From assembly GCF_002156705.1 (NCBI RefSeq), contig NZ_CP019893.1, positions 868,001-932,000 of the forward strand: DNA of 64,000 nt. Direction: 5' to 3'. Source of the stretch: Natrarchaeobaculum aegyptiacum (GTDB lineage Archaea > Halobacteriota > Halobacteria > Halobacteriales > Natrialbaceae). The notes under the pieces were generated by a model that was not told where the DNA came from, ran no database searches, and saw only the letters and a program-made list of their open reading frames with translations. Each line of letters opens with the position of its first letter. The stretch's first letter is position 1. Of the stretch, positions 43,403 through 51,889 are shown in pieces. A program made the translations under genes and the position numbers.

Positions 43403-44701
43403 ATGAGCGGGCAACGCGCAGCAGCGGAACCGTACACCACGCGGTTTCAGACAGCGGTGACGTCGATCGACGGCCGACGCGTCTGGCTCGAGCGCAGCTA
43501 CTTTTACGCCGAGAGCGGGGGACAGCCGGCTGACCGGGGCCAGATCGACGACGTCAGGGTCGAAGACGTCAGGGTCGAGGACGGCGAACCGGTCCACTAC
43601 CTCGCCGAGGAGCCGTCGTTCAAAGTGGGCCACCGCGTGCTGTGTTCGATCGACTGGGAGTACCGGATGTACTGCATGCGCGCCCACACGGCGAGTCACG
43701 TCCTCTACGGCGCGGGACGACGCCTGTTCGACGAACTCTCGTACGCCGGCTTCGACATCGGCGACGAGAAGGTCCGCGTCGACCTCGAGACGCAGACCGA
43801 GGTCGACGACGAGACGCTGATCGAGCTGGAAGAGGCGGTCAACCGCGTCGTCTGGGAGTCACGACCGGTCTCGTGGGACGACCACCCTGTCGCCGAGGTT
43901 CGCGAGCGCGAGGACGTCGCGTTCAACGAAGCGACCGAGGAGGGGGCGTTCGCGAAGGGACGAGTCAGACTGGTCACGATCGGCGGCCCCGAGGCCAGCG
44001 GCAACGGCGGGAGCGACGGGCCGACGTCGAACGGGAGTCGACTCGCCGGCGGCGCGACCGTCACAGTTGCCGGCAAAGATAACCGAAACGGAAACCACTG
44101 GGACGTCGCCGCCTGCGGCGGCACCCACGTCCGGAACACGCGGGAAATCGGCCCCGTGACCGTTCTCGAGCGCTCGAATCCCGGCGAGGGAGTCACGCGG
44201 GTCGAGTTCGCCGTCGGCCCACCCGGGATCGAGCGCCGAAGCGTCGAGAAGCGAGCCGTCTTCGATGCGAAGCGCCTCCTCGGGACAGGTATTTCGGACG
44301 TTCCCGGCGCGCTCGAGCGGCTGTCCGACGACCGGGACGCACTCTCCGAGCAGCTTCGCTCCCGCGAACGCGACCTCGTAGCCGCCCGGCTCGAGGGAGA
44401 GAAGACGGTCGAGCGAGAGGACGAGCAGTGGCTGGTCGCGACGGTTGGGGATCTCCCTGCCGACGTTACGAAAGACGTCGTCGACGACCGACTTACAGAC
44501 ACTGATGCGGCCGTCGTCGTCGCACTCGGTGGCGGCGATTCGACGTACGCAGTCGTGGGGTCGACCGGCTCGCGATCGGCGACGGCTGTCGTCGACGAAC
44601 TCACCGAAACCTTCGGCGGTGGCGGCGGCGGTGACGACCGTCTCGCTCAGGGAGGCGGATTCGGGGTCCCGCCAGCCGAGATGCGGCGCTCGCTCGAGTA
44701 G
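43403..44701 (+). CDS. Alanyl-tRNA editing protein (AlaX-L-like, with DHHA1)
   Basis: 432 residues. The AlaX/ThrRS second-additional domain has the zinc motif RAHTASH (HxxxH) and CGGTHVRNT (Cys and His). A Gly/Ser/Asn-rich insertion (about 194-215) precedes the second motif. The C-terminal third is a coiled-coil plus DHHA1 domain (VVVALGGGDSTYAVVGSTG, Gly-rich GGGGGGDDRLAQGGGF). It hydrolyses Ser- or Gly-tRNA(Ala) in trans, protecting translation. The synthetase catalytic domain is absent, so it is not AlaRS. Confidence 0.9.
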   Translation: MSGQRAAAEPYTTRFQTAVTSIDGRRVWLERSYFYAESGGQPADRGQIDDVRVEDVRVEDGEPVHYLAEEPSFKVGHRVLCSIDWEYRMYCMRAHTASHVLYGAGRRLFDELSYAGFDIGDEKVRVDLETQTEVDDETLIELEEAVNRVVWESRPVSWDDHPVAEVREREDVAFNEATEEGAFAKGRVRLVTIGGPEASGNGGSDGPTSNGSRLAGGATVTVAGKDNRNGNHWDVAACGGTHVRNTREIGPVTVLERSNPGEGVTRVEFAVGPPGIERRSVEKRAVFDAKRLLGTGISDVPGALERLSDDRDALSEQLRSRERDLVAARLEGEKTVEREDEQWLVATVGDLPADVTKDVVDDRLTDTDAAVVVALGGGDSTYAVVGSTGSRSATAVVDELTETFGGGGGGDDRLAQGGGFGVPPAEMRRSLE

Positions 44702-44831
44702 GTAGTCGATCGCTGCCGAGAGTGGAAACAGCAGGCATGACCTCGACAGCGAGTGGACGTGGGCAGTAGAGATAACTATCGGTTTCTCTACCGGCAGATG
44801 CCACCGGAGTCTCCAACGCGAGTCGAACAGT

Positions 44832-44855
44832 CACTCGGTCGTGAGTAACGTTATT
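44832..44855 (+). promoter_or_regulatory. TrmB-like site and promoter of kdgA
   Basis: CACT, 7 nt, then GAGTA (44832-44847) matches the published Halobacterium TrmB motif TACT-N7/8-GAGTA with one mismatch. A TATA-like ACGTTATT follows at 44848-44855, about 32-39 bp before the ATG at 44887. A similar block precedes gdh. Confidence 0.5.
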
Positions 44856-44886
44856 CCCGTCGAGTCGCGAAGGGAGTCGTAAGACG

Positions 44887-45552
44887 ATGACAGAGCGCCG
44901 GTCAGTTCGAGACCAGATTGCCGAGTGCGGTCTGGTCGCAGTGATCAGAGGAGTCGACGAGGCAGACGCCGTGTCAGCCACACGAGCACTGGTTGACGCG
45001 GGCGTGACGGCACTGGAAGTCACCGCAGACGGACGTCACACGGCCGAGACGGTCGCGACGCTGGATCGAGAATTCGCAGACGAGGACGTCCTCGTCGGGG
45101 CGGGAACTGTCCTCGACGCCGAGACAGCCCAGGCGGTAATCGACGCGGGCGCCTCGTTCGTCATCTCACCGCACCTCGAGCCGTCGGTCGTTCGGACCTG
45201 TAACCGCCACGGCGTGCTCCCCGTGCCAGGCGTGATGACCCCTACGGAGGCGGTGCGCGCCCTCGAAGAGGGGGCCCGCGTCCTCAAGGTGTTCCCCGCG
45301 AGCACGCTCGGGCCGGACCACCTCTCTGCGCTCCAGGGGCCTCTCGGCGACGTCGACCTCGTCCCGACCGGCGGCGTCTCGAGCGAGAACGTCGAGGCGT
45401 TCTTCGATGCCGGTGCGATGGCGGTCGGCGCGGGTGGCTCGCTGGTCGACAGCGAGGCGATCGCCGACGGTGATTTCGACCGCGTTCGCGAGCACGCCGA
45501 GACGATGGTCGAAGCCGTGGCGGCGGCCCGCCACGGCGGGAACGAATCGTAA
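44887..45552 (+). CDS. kdgA: 2-keto-3-deoxy-6-phosphogluconate (KDPG) aldolase
   Basis: 221 residues of bacterial class I KDPG/KHG aldolase. The Schiff-base lysine is Lys134 in RVLKVFPAST, the catalytic Glu is Glu44 in TALEVTADG, and the substrate loops LVGAGTVLDAE, VPGVMTPTEAV and LVPTGGVSSENVEAF are intact. It splits KDPG to pyruvate and glyceraldehyde-3-phosphate, the last step of the haloarchaeal semi-phosphorylative Entner-Doudoroff route. Followed by gdh and gad on the same strand, each with its own promoter. Confidence 0.96.
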   Translation: MTERRSVRDQIAECGLVAVIRGVDEADAVSATRALVDAGVTALEVTADGRHTAETVATLDREFADEDVLVGAGTVLDAETAQAVIDAGASFVISPHLEPSVVRTCNRHGVLPVPGVMTPTEAVRALEEGARVLKVFPASTLGPDHLSALQGPLGDVDLVPTGGVSSENVEAFFDAGAMAVGAGGSLVDSEAIADGDFDRVREHAETMVEAVAAARHGGNES

Positions 45553-45615
45553 CTGGGTCGCCGGGGACGCACGTACCAGCCCCACAGTCAGTCGGATTCC
45601 GTGACCTTCACAATT

Positions 45616-45640
45616 TACTACGATTGAGGTAACGTTTTAT
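45616..45640 (+). promoter_or_regulatory. TrmB-like site and promoter of gdh
   Basis: TACT at 45616-45619, then 7 nt, then AGGTA (45627-45631, GAGTA-like), then CGTTTTAT TATA element at 45633-45640, 24-31 bp before the ATG at 45664. TAACGTT(TT)ATTCCCG is shared almost exactly with the kdgA promoter. Confidence 0.5.
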
Positions 45641-45663
45641 TCCCGGCAGTCGTCGTGGCGTGT

Positions 45664-46731
45664 ATGGACGTGATCACTGTCGAGCCGGGCGCCGGCGAGC
45701 CCACCCGACTCGAGCGGCCGAGACCCGAGCCAGGATCGGGGGAGGCGCTCGTCCGGACCCTGCGCGTGGGCGTCGACGGGACCGACCGAGAGGTGATCGC
45801 CGGTCACCACGGCGAGCCGCCCGAGGGAGCCGATCGGCTGGTGCTGGGTCACGAGGCTGTCGGCGTCGTCGAGAAGCCGGGAGGGACCGACTTCGCGGTC
45901 GGTGACGTGGTCGTTCCGACGGTCCGCCGGCCGCCGAACGGGTCGAACGCGTACTTCGAACGCGGTGAACCGGACATGGCACCGGAGGGGGAGTACGTCG
46001 AGCGCGGCATCGCCGGCGCTGACGGCTTCATGGCCGAGTACGTCACCAGTCCCGCCGAAGACCTCGTCCCGATCCCCGAGGACCTCGCTCACCTGGGCTT
46101 TCTCGTCGAGCCGGTGAGCATCACCGAGAAGGCTCTCGAGTACGCCCTCGCCAGCCGCGAGCCCTTCGAGTGGGACCTCGAGTCGGCGCTCGTGCTCGGC
46201 AACGGCTCGCTCGGCTTGCTAACACTCGCGATCCTCACTGACGTACTCGAGGTCGAGCGGGCGTACTGTCTCGGCCGGCGGGACCGGCCCGATCCGACGA
46301 TCGACTTCGTCGAGGACCTCGGTGCAACCTACGTCGACTCCCGCGAGACGCCGGTGCCGGAGATTCCCGACGTCCACGAACCCGTCGACCTCGTCTACGA
46401 GGCGACGGGCTACGCCAGACACGCCTTCGAGACGATCGAGGCGCTCGCACCGAACGGCGTCGGCGCGCTCGTCGGCGTCCCCGGAGACTGGGAGTTCGAG
46501 ATCGACGGCGGGCGACTCCACCGCGAATTCGTACTTCACAACAAGGCACTCGTCGGCACTGTAAACTCCAATCGGGACCACTTCGAGGCCGCCGTCGACA
46601 CGCTCGGGGACCTTCCCGACTGGGTGTTCGAAGACCTCGTGACCGGCGTTTACGGGCTCGAGGAGTACGAGAAGGCCTTCGACGAACGTGACGACGTGAT
46701 CAAGACCGCCGTCGAGTTCGATTCGCTGTAG
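45664..46731 (+). CDS. gdh: Glucose 1-dehydrogenase
   Basis: 355 residues from the ATG at 45664, zinc-dependent medium-chain dehydrogenase. The catalytic zinc ligands match those of Haloferax mediterranei glucose dehydrogenase in position: Asp38 (VGVDGTD), His63 and Glu64 (GHEAVGVV). The structural-zinc lobe is reduced. The nucleotide-binding Rossmann motif is VLGNGSLGLLTLAI. It oxidises glucose to gluconolactone with NAD(P)+. First step of the pathway whose later steps are encoded by gad and kdgA next to it. Confidence 0.95.
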   Translation: MDVITVEPGAGEPTRLERPRPEPGSGEALVRTLRVGVDGTDREVIAGHHGEPPEGADRLVLGHEAVGVVEKPGGTDFAVGDVVVPTVRRPPNGSNAYFERGEPDMAPEGEYVERGIAGADGFMAEYVTSPAEDLVPIPEDLAHLGFLVEPVSITEKALEYALASREPFEWDLESALVLGNGSLGLLTLAILTDVLEVERAYCLGRRDRPDPTIDFVEDLGATYVDSRETPVPEIPDVHEPVDLVYEATGYARHAFETIEALAPNGVGALVGVPGDWEFEIDGGRLHREFVLHNKALVGTVNSNRDHFEAAVDTLGDLPDWVFEDLVTGVYGLEEYEKAFDERDDVIKTAVEFDSL

Positions 46732-46800
46732 TCGAGTCGTCTGCGAGACGAGCAGTTTCGCCGTTCGCTCGAGAACGTCTAGAGCGACCGGACGATGAAA

Positions 46801-46831
46801 ACAATTACTATCTTTGGTGTGAATATTTAAA
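46801..46831 (+). promoter_or_regulatory. Putative promoter/operator of gad
   Basis: ACAATTACTA at 46801-46810 matches ACAATTTACTA before gdh (45610-45620), including the TACT half-site; the second half is weak. An AT-rich ATATTTAAA follows at 46823-46831, too close to the ATG at 46835 to be its TATA box if transcription is leaderless; the AACAATTAC stretch about 30 bp upstream may serve. Confidence 0.4.
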
Positions 46832-46834
46832 CAC

Positions 46835-48073
46835 ATGGGAGTCGATTACTCACAGCTTCGCGACCCGAACGCGGAGTATACGATGCGGGAGCTTTCCGCG
46901 GAGACGATGAACGTCACCCGCGAGCGCGGCGGTGGGCGAGACGTCGAGATCACGGACGTCCAGACGACCATGGTCGACGGCAACTTCCCGTGGACGCTCG
47001 TGCGCGTCTACACCGACGCCGGAATCGTGGGGACCGGCGAGGCCTACTGGGGTGCCGGCGCGCCCGAACTCATCGAACGAATGGCCCCGTTCCTGCGTGG
47101 GGAGAACCCGCTCGACATCGATCGCCTGACCGAACACCTCGTCCAGAAGATGTCCGGCGAAGGCTCGATCGGCGGCGTCACCGTCACCGCCATCTCGGGC
47201 ATCGAGGTCGCCCTCCACGACCTCGCGGGCAAGATCCTCGAGGTGCCGGCCTACCAGCTGCTGGGCGGCAAATACCGCGACGAGGTCCGGGTCTACTGTG
47301 ACTGCCACACCGAGGAGGAAGCCGAACCGATCGCCTGCGCCGACGAGGCCGAACGCGTCGTCGAGGAGCTCGGCTACGACGCGCTGAAGTTCGACCTCGA
47401 CGTCCCCTCGGGTCACGAGAAGGATCGCGCGAACCGTCACCTCCGGAACGCCGAAATCGAGCACAAAGCGAGCATCGTCGAGGCCGTCACCCAGCGGGTC
47501 GGATCGCGCGCCGACGTCGCCTTCGACTGCCACTGGACGTTCTCCGGTGGCTCTGCGAAACGCCTCGCAAAGCGCCTCGAGGAGTACGACGTCTGGTGGC
47601 TCGAGGATCCCGTCCCGCCGGAGAACCACGACGTCCAGCGGTCGGTCACCCAGTCGACGACGACGCCTGTCGCCGCGGGTGAGAACGTCTACCGCAAACA
47701 CGGCCAGCGTCGCCTGCTCGAGGAGCAAGCGGTCGACATCGTCGCCCCGGACATGCCGAAAGTCGGCGGGATGCGCGAGACCCGAAAGATCGCGGACCTC
47801 GCGGACACCTACTACGTTCCCGTGGCGATGCACAACGTCTCCTCGCCGGTCGCGACGATGGCGAGCGCCCACGTCGGCGCAGCGATCCCGAACGTACTGG
47901 CCGTCGAGTACCACAGCTACGAACTCGGCTGGTGGGCAGACCTGGTCGAGGAAGACGTCATCGAGGACGGCTACATCGAGATCCCCGAAGAGCCGGGGCT
48001 GGGTGTCACCCTCGACATGGACGCCGTCGCTGAGCACATGATCGACGGCGAAGAACTATTCGACGAGGCCTGA
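46835..48073 (+). CDS. gad: D-gluconate dehydratase (enolase superfamily)
   Basis: 412 residues. Enolase-superfamily, mandelate-racemase branch: GEAYWGAGAPELIERM, TAISGIEVALHDLAGK, ALKFDLDVPSG (catalytic Lys), FDCHWTFSGG and WWLEDPVPPENHD (metal ligands), PVAAGENVYRKH, and MHNVSSPVATMASAHV. The N-terminus DYSQLRDPNAEYTMRELSAE is characteristic of haloarchaeal gluconate dehydratases and supports the 46835 start. Converts gluconate to 2-keto-3-deoxygluconate. KDG kinase is not in the window. Confidence 0.95.
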   Translation: MGVDYSQLRDPNAEYTMRELSAETMNVTRERGGGRDVEITDVQTTMVDGNFPWTLVRVYTDAGIVGTGEAYWGAGAPELIERMAPFLRGENPLDIDRLTEHLVQKMSGEGSIGGVTVTAISGIEVALHDLAGKILEVPAYQLLGGKYRDEVRVYCDCHTEEEAEPIACADEAERVVEELGYDALKFDLDVPSGHEKDRANRHLRNAEIEHKASIVEAVTQRVGSRADVAFDCHWTFSGGSAKRLAKRLEEYDVWWLEDPVPPENHDVQRSVTQSTTTPVAAGENVYRKHGQRRLLEEQAVDIVAPDMPKVGGMRETRKIADLADTYYVPVAMHNVSSPVATMASAHVGAAIPNVLAVEYHSYELGWWADLVEEDVIEDGYIEIPEEPGLGVTLDMDAVAEHMIDGEELFDEA

Positions 48074-48091
48074 CGGTGGACCAGACGGCAG

Positions 48092-49993
48092 TCAGGGTTC
48101 CGGCGGATCACCGCGCCTGAACAGCGTCTCGACGTTGTCCGGATCGAAATCCTCGGGCGTGACCTCACCATCTGCATCCAGCGCCCGCGCGAGGTAGGTG
48201 ACGCTGTTGATCAATCCGAGGTGAGAGAACGCCTGCGGAAAATTCCCCAGTAACGTGCCGTCTTCGGGATCGATCTTCTCCGAGTAGAGCCCGAGCGGGC
48301 TGGCGCACTCGAGGACGTTCTCGAAGTACTCGCGGGCGCGCTCGAGCTGGTTCGAGAGGACGAGCGCGTCGACGAGCCAGAACGAACAGAGCCCGAAGGC
48401 CTCCTCCTCGTCGCGCCGGATGTCGGAGTCGACGAACCGGACGACCAGTCCGTCCTCGGTCGTGAGCCGATCACAGACGGTGTCGATGGTCGACTGGACG
48501 CGCTCGTCCTCGGGCGGCAGGAACTCGTAGATCGGTATCAGGAGTGCGGTGGCGTCGATCGCCTCGTCGCTCTCGAAGTGCTGGACGAAACTGCCTGCAG
48601 AGTCGCTGTAGCCGCGTTCTTCGATCGCCTCGCGAATCGCCTCGCGCCCCTCGCGCCACCGGTCGAGTGGCGCGTCGAAGCCGTTCTCGGTCGCGAGCGC
48701 GAGTCCCCGATCGAGCGCGACCCAGCACAGCAACTTCGAGTGCAGGAAGTGCCGACGCTCGTCGCGAAACTCCCAGATGCCGGCGTCTTTCTTCTCCCAG
48801 TTATCACAGACGAAGTCGACGAGTTCGCAGATGGCACTCCACTCGTCGTCGGTGATCGTCGTCTCCTCGTCGAACTGGACCGTCTCGTACAGCGCCTGAA
48901 CGATCGTCCCGTAGGCGTCGATCTGGAACTGTGGCGCGGCACCGTTTCCGATTCGGACTGGCCCCGTGTCCCGGTACCCCGAGAGGTGCTCGAGTTCGAT
49001 CTCCTCGACGTCGGTCTCGCCGTGGAGACCGTACAGCGGCTGGATCTCGTCGGGGCCGCGGCGGGCGAGTTCCGAGAACCACTCGAAGTAGTGTCTGGCC
49101 TCCTCCCGGTGACCCGTGTCGTGGAGCGCCTGCACGGTGAACTTCGCGTCACGAATCCAGTTGTAGCGGTAGTCCCACGTGCGCGGGTCGCCGATCTTCT
49201 CGGGAACGGAGGTCGTCGCCGCCGCCGGAATCGCCCCCGTCTCGTGGTGGATCAGGAGTTTCAACACCAGTTCCGACCGGACGACGTGTTCGTGCCAGTG
49301 CTCGGGCATCGACGCAGGCGAGCCGTCCCGTCCACCCAGCCACTCCCGCCAGTAGTGCTTCGTCGCCTCGAGTGCCTCGTCGCGGTCGACCGACGCGAGC
49401 GGTTCCCGGCCGCCGTACTGGACGCCGATCCAGCAGCCCTCGTCGGCCTCGAGGGTCACCGTGCCGTCGACTCGCCCCTCGTCTGCGACCACCTCGAGGT
49501 CCACGTCGTCGTCTGCGTACAGCCCGAGTCGTTCGGTGTCGCCACAGGCCAGCACGCCGTCGTTCATCCGGTCGAACGAGGGATCGACTCTGGCGTAGTC
49601 GAACCGTGGTGCGAACTCCACACCGAAGTCGACCCGACCGCGTTCGCACTCGAGTCGACGGTAGAGTGCCTGCTGGAAGCGCTCGTCGCCGTGTCCGGGA
49701 GCTTCGTGTTCCCGGATCGGCATGAAATCGAGCACCCTTGCCTGTCCGTCGTCGGTTTCGAAGGTCGTCTCGAGGACGTTCGTCCGGTCGAGGTAGCGGT
49801 GACTCGACTCGAAGTCGGCCACCGGCGAGACGGCGAAGTGACCGCCGCGGTCGGCGTCGAGCAGCCGTGCGAACACACTCGCGTCCTCGAGATGCGGGAA
49901 ACAACACCAGTCGATCGAGCCGTTTCGACCGACGAGCGCGCACCGGTCGTCGTTCCCGACGACACCGTACTCGGAAATCGGTAGATACTCCAT
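48092..49993 (-). CDS. Glycoside hydrolase family 15 (glucoamylase/trehalase-like)
   Basis: 633 residues, N-terminal beta-sandwich (1-~210: YLPISEYGVVGNDDRCALVG, WCCFPHLEDASVFARLLDAD) plus (alpha/alpha)6 barrel. GH15 barrel motifs: DPRTWDYRYNWIRDAKFTVQ, LYGLHGETDVEE, HLSGYRDTGPVRIGN, and IWEFRDERRHFLHSKLLCW, which contains the expected general-acid glutamate. No signal peptide, so cytosolic. Likely hydrolyses alpha-glucosidic bonds (trehalose or maltodextrin) and releases glucose for the adjacent gdh-gad-kdgA genes, with which it is convergent. Confidence 0.92.
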   Translation of the reverse strand: MEYLPISEYGVVGNDDRCALVGRNGSIDWCCFPHLEDASVFARLLDADRGGHFAVSPVADFESSHRYLDRTNVLETTFETDDGQARVLDFMPIREHEAPGHGDERFQQALYRRLECERGRVDFGVEFAPRFDYARVDPSFDRMNDGVLACGDTERLGLYADDDVDLEVVADEGRVDGTVTLEADEGCWIGVQYGGREPLASVDRDEALEATKHYWREWLGGRDGSPASMPEHWHEHVVRSELVLKLLIHHETGAIPAAATTSVPEKIGDPRTWDYRYNWIRDAKFTVQALHDTGHREEARHYFEWFSELARRGPDEIQPLYGLHGETDVEEIELEHLSGYRDTGPVRIGNGAAPQFQIDAYGTIVQALYETVQFDEETTITDDEWSAICELVDFVCDNWEKKDAGIWEFRDERRHFLHSKLLCWVALDRGLALATENGFDAPLDRWREGREAIREAIEERGYSDSAGSFVQHFESDEAIDATALLIPIYEFLPPEDERVQSTIDTVCDRLTTEDGLVVRFVDSDIRRDEEEAFGLCSFWLVDALVLSNQLERAREYFENVLECASPLGLYSEKIDPEDGTLLGNFPQAFSHLGLINSVTYLARALDADGEVTPEDFDPDNVETLFRRGDPPEP

Positions 49994-50177
49994 ACGCCCG
50001 ACGTGTCTACGTTGCGCTCGCGTACGTAAACGCGGGCCAGCACACGCCGGGGACAGTCGTGGGGGTCCGGGATCGGCCCTCGTTCAGCATCCGTCGATCG
50101 GCTCCACCCACACCGGCCAACGACCGTCGACTCGTGCCGGTGGAAGGTTTACGTCCCTCCTCGAGGTGGAATCCCCC

Positions 50178-51296
50178 GTGACGTCGAATCGGTCCACGCT
50201 GTCTCGCAGACGATTGCTTCGCCTGACCGCCGTCGCCGGCATCACCGGAGCCACCGCGACGACGGGCTTCGCTGCCCGCGGCGACCGCGTCGTCGCCCAG
50301 GAGTACACCGACGTCTACGAGGAGACGATCGACGACGTCGTCCTCGTCACCCCGGTGACGGCCACGGATCCAGCCGAGGACGGCGATCCCGGGACGCCGG
50401 ATCCCCCCGACCCTGAGGAGGAGGTCCCCGCTGGCCTCGGTTCCGGCTTCGTCGTCGACGACGTCGTCGTGACGAACGACCACGTGGTCGGGGACGCAGA
50501 CGCAGTCGAACTCCAGTTCACCGACGAGCAGTGGCGAACCGGAGAGGTCCTCGGCACCGACGACCACAGCGACCTCGCCGTCCTCGAGGTCGACGACGTG
50601 CCCGACAGCGTCGAGGGCCTCTCGCTCGCCGACGACGATCCCGAGGTCGGACAGGAGGTACTCGCACTCGGTAACCCACTCGGCCTGGACGCCTCCGTCA
50701 GTCAGGGAATCGTCAGCGGCGTCGATCGGTCGCTGCCGAGCCCGACCGGCTTCGCCATCCCCGCCGCCATCCAGACCGACGCCGCCGTCGACCCCGGTAA
50801 CAGCGGCGGACCGCTCGTCACCCTCGACGGCGACGTCGTCGGCGTCGTCTTCGCCGGGGCCGGACGGACCGTCGGCTTCGCTATCCCCGCCCAGCTCGTC
50901 TCGCGCGTCGTCCCCGAACTCCGCGACGAGGGCGAGTACGCCCACCCCTACCTCGGCGTCGGCACCGAACCGGTCGGTCCGCTGGCCGCTCAGGTCAACG
51001 ACCTCGAGGACGCCCGTGGCGTGCAGGTCGTCGAAACCGACCCCGACGGCCCCGCAGCGGACGTCCTCGAGACCGCAGACGAGGTCGCCCTGGTCGACGG
51101 ACGCCCGATCCCCATCGGCGGCGACGTCCTCGTCGCCATCGACGACGAAGCGGTCCCCACACAGGAACGGCTCACGACGTACCTCGCACTCGAGACGAGC
51201 CCCGGCGACGAGGTCGACCTCGAGGTGATCCGCGACGACGAGCGCGAGACCGTCGACGTGACGCTCGACGAGCGGCCGGACGTCGACGTGCCCTGA
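50178..51296 (+). CDS. Tat-exported HtrA/DegP-type serine protease
   Basis: 372 residues from the GTG at 50178, preceded by GAGGTGG about 9 nt upstream; a GTG at 50166 would overlap that ribosome binding site. A twin-arginine signal (SRRRLLRLTAVAGITG, 9-24) indicates export folded. An acidic Pro-rich linker (62-83) leads to the trypsin-like domain with triad His102 (TNDHVVGD), Asp132 (DDHSDLAVL), Ser209 (GNSGGPL). A PDZ domain ends the protein. Degrades or refolds damaged exported proteins. Tandem hairpins follow its stop. Confidence 0.93.
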   Translation: MTSNRSTLSRRRLLRLTAVAGITGATATTGFAARGDRVVAQEYTDVYEETIDDVVLVTPVTATDPAEDGDPGTPDPPDPEEEVPAGLGSGFVVDDVVVTNDHVVGDADAVELQFTDEQWRTGEVLGTDDHSDLAVLEVDDVPDSVEGLSLADDDPEVGQEVLALGNPLGLDASVSQGIVSGVDRSLPSPTGFAIPAAIQTDAAVDPGNSGGPLVTLDGDVVGVVFAGAGRTVGFAIPAQLVSRVVPELRDEGEYAHPYLGVGTEPVGPLAAQVNDLEDARGVQVVETDPDGPAADVLETADEVALVDGRPIPIGGDVLVAIDDEAVPTQERLTTYLALETSPGDEVDLEVIRDDERETVDVTLDERPDVDVP

Positions 51297-51318
51297 TGCG
51301 GTTCGCTGTACGTCAGTT

Positions 51319-51372
51319 CCGGCGCAACCGCGACCCAGGCGGCGGTTGCGCCGGGACATTTGGCGAATGTCC
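51319..51372. repeat. Two tandem perfect hairpins downstream of htrA
   Basis: CCGGCGCAACCGC at 51319-51331 pairs perfectly with 51342-51354 (13 bp, 10-nt loop). Immediately after, GGACATT at 51354-51360 pairs with 51366-51372 (7 bp, 5-nt loop). The first begins 22 bp after the htrA stop. Confidence 0.75.
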
Positions 51373-51414
51373 TGTGATGTGGTGTCGAATCACGCTCATC
51401 CGACGTCACGCACT

Positions 51415-51522
51415 CACCACACCACACCACACCACACCACACCACACCACACCACACCACACCACACCACACCACACCACACCACACCACACCACACCAC
51501 ACCACACCACACCACACCACAC
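51415..51522. repeat. Pentanucleotide microsatellite (ACCAC)n
   Basis: A perfect 5-bp tandem repeat of 108 bp, about 21.6 copies, without a single interruption. All six frames are open through it. It lies 118 bp after htrA and about 210 bp before a small zinc-protein gene. Confidence 0.97.
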
Positions 51523-51733
51523 AGGTGCTCGCGAGAGTCTGGAGACCGACGCCAGCGTCTCGAGTTTCTCACTTGCGGCACCGATTCTCGACGTCGGCTT
51601 CACTTTCACTCCGCTTGGCCGGGGTATAAGCCCGTTCCACCATCAGGGTCCAGTAGGGGTGTACAGTCGGACTCCTCGAGTGTCTCAACTCCGCCGGAAT
51701 ACCCTGTTCACCCGTTTCGAACGCAGACTGACC

Positions 51734-51883
51734 ATGGTCGCTCAAAACCCACGACTCGGTGCGTGCCCTCGATGCGGTAGTGAGATCCATCGCGGGCACA
51801 CGCTGATCGAGTACGAGGCAACGGACGGGCCGTCCGTCTGGGCATCGTGTCCCGACTGTCGCGACGTCGTCAGTCCCGAGTAA
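51734..51883 (+). CDS. Small zinc-binding protein (DUF7837-like)
   Basis: 49 residues from the ATG at 51734. Two CPxC knuckles, ACPRCG at 10-14 and SCPDCR near the C-terminus, with the linker HTLIEYEATDGPSVWA, match the small haloarchaeal DUF7837 pattern. It lies 6 bp before another zinc ribbon gene, so the two are likely co-transcribed. Function unknown. A longer in-frame form through the pentanucleotide repeat is unlikely. Confidence 0.72.
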   Translation: MVAQNPRLGACPRCGSEIHRGHTLIEYEATDGPSVWASCPDCRDVVSPE

Positions 51884-51889
51884 TTCGCT

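Larger units (their letters stand above)
51297..51733. other. Gene-free interval of hairpins and tandem repeat
   Basis: Holds the two htrA-distal hairpins and the 108-bp pentanucleotide tract. A continuous open frame runs from 51296 through the tract into the next gene, but the tract has no stops in any frame, so openness is not evidence of coding. Confidence 0.55.

Noticed and set aside
51296-51883. 195-codon frame joining the microsatellite to the zinc-protein gene
   Set aside because: The 5-bp repeat contains no stop in any frame, so openness is uninformative; TTPHH repeats and the upstream part have no domain features.
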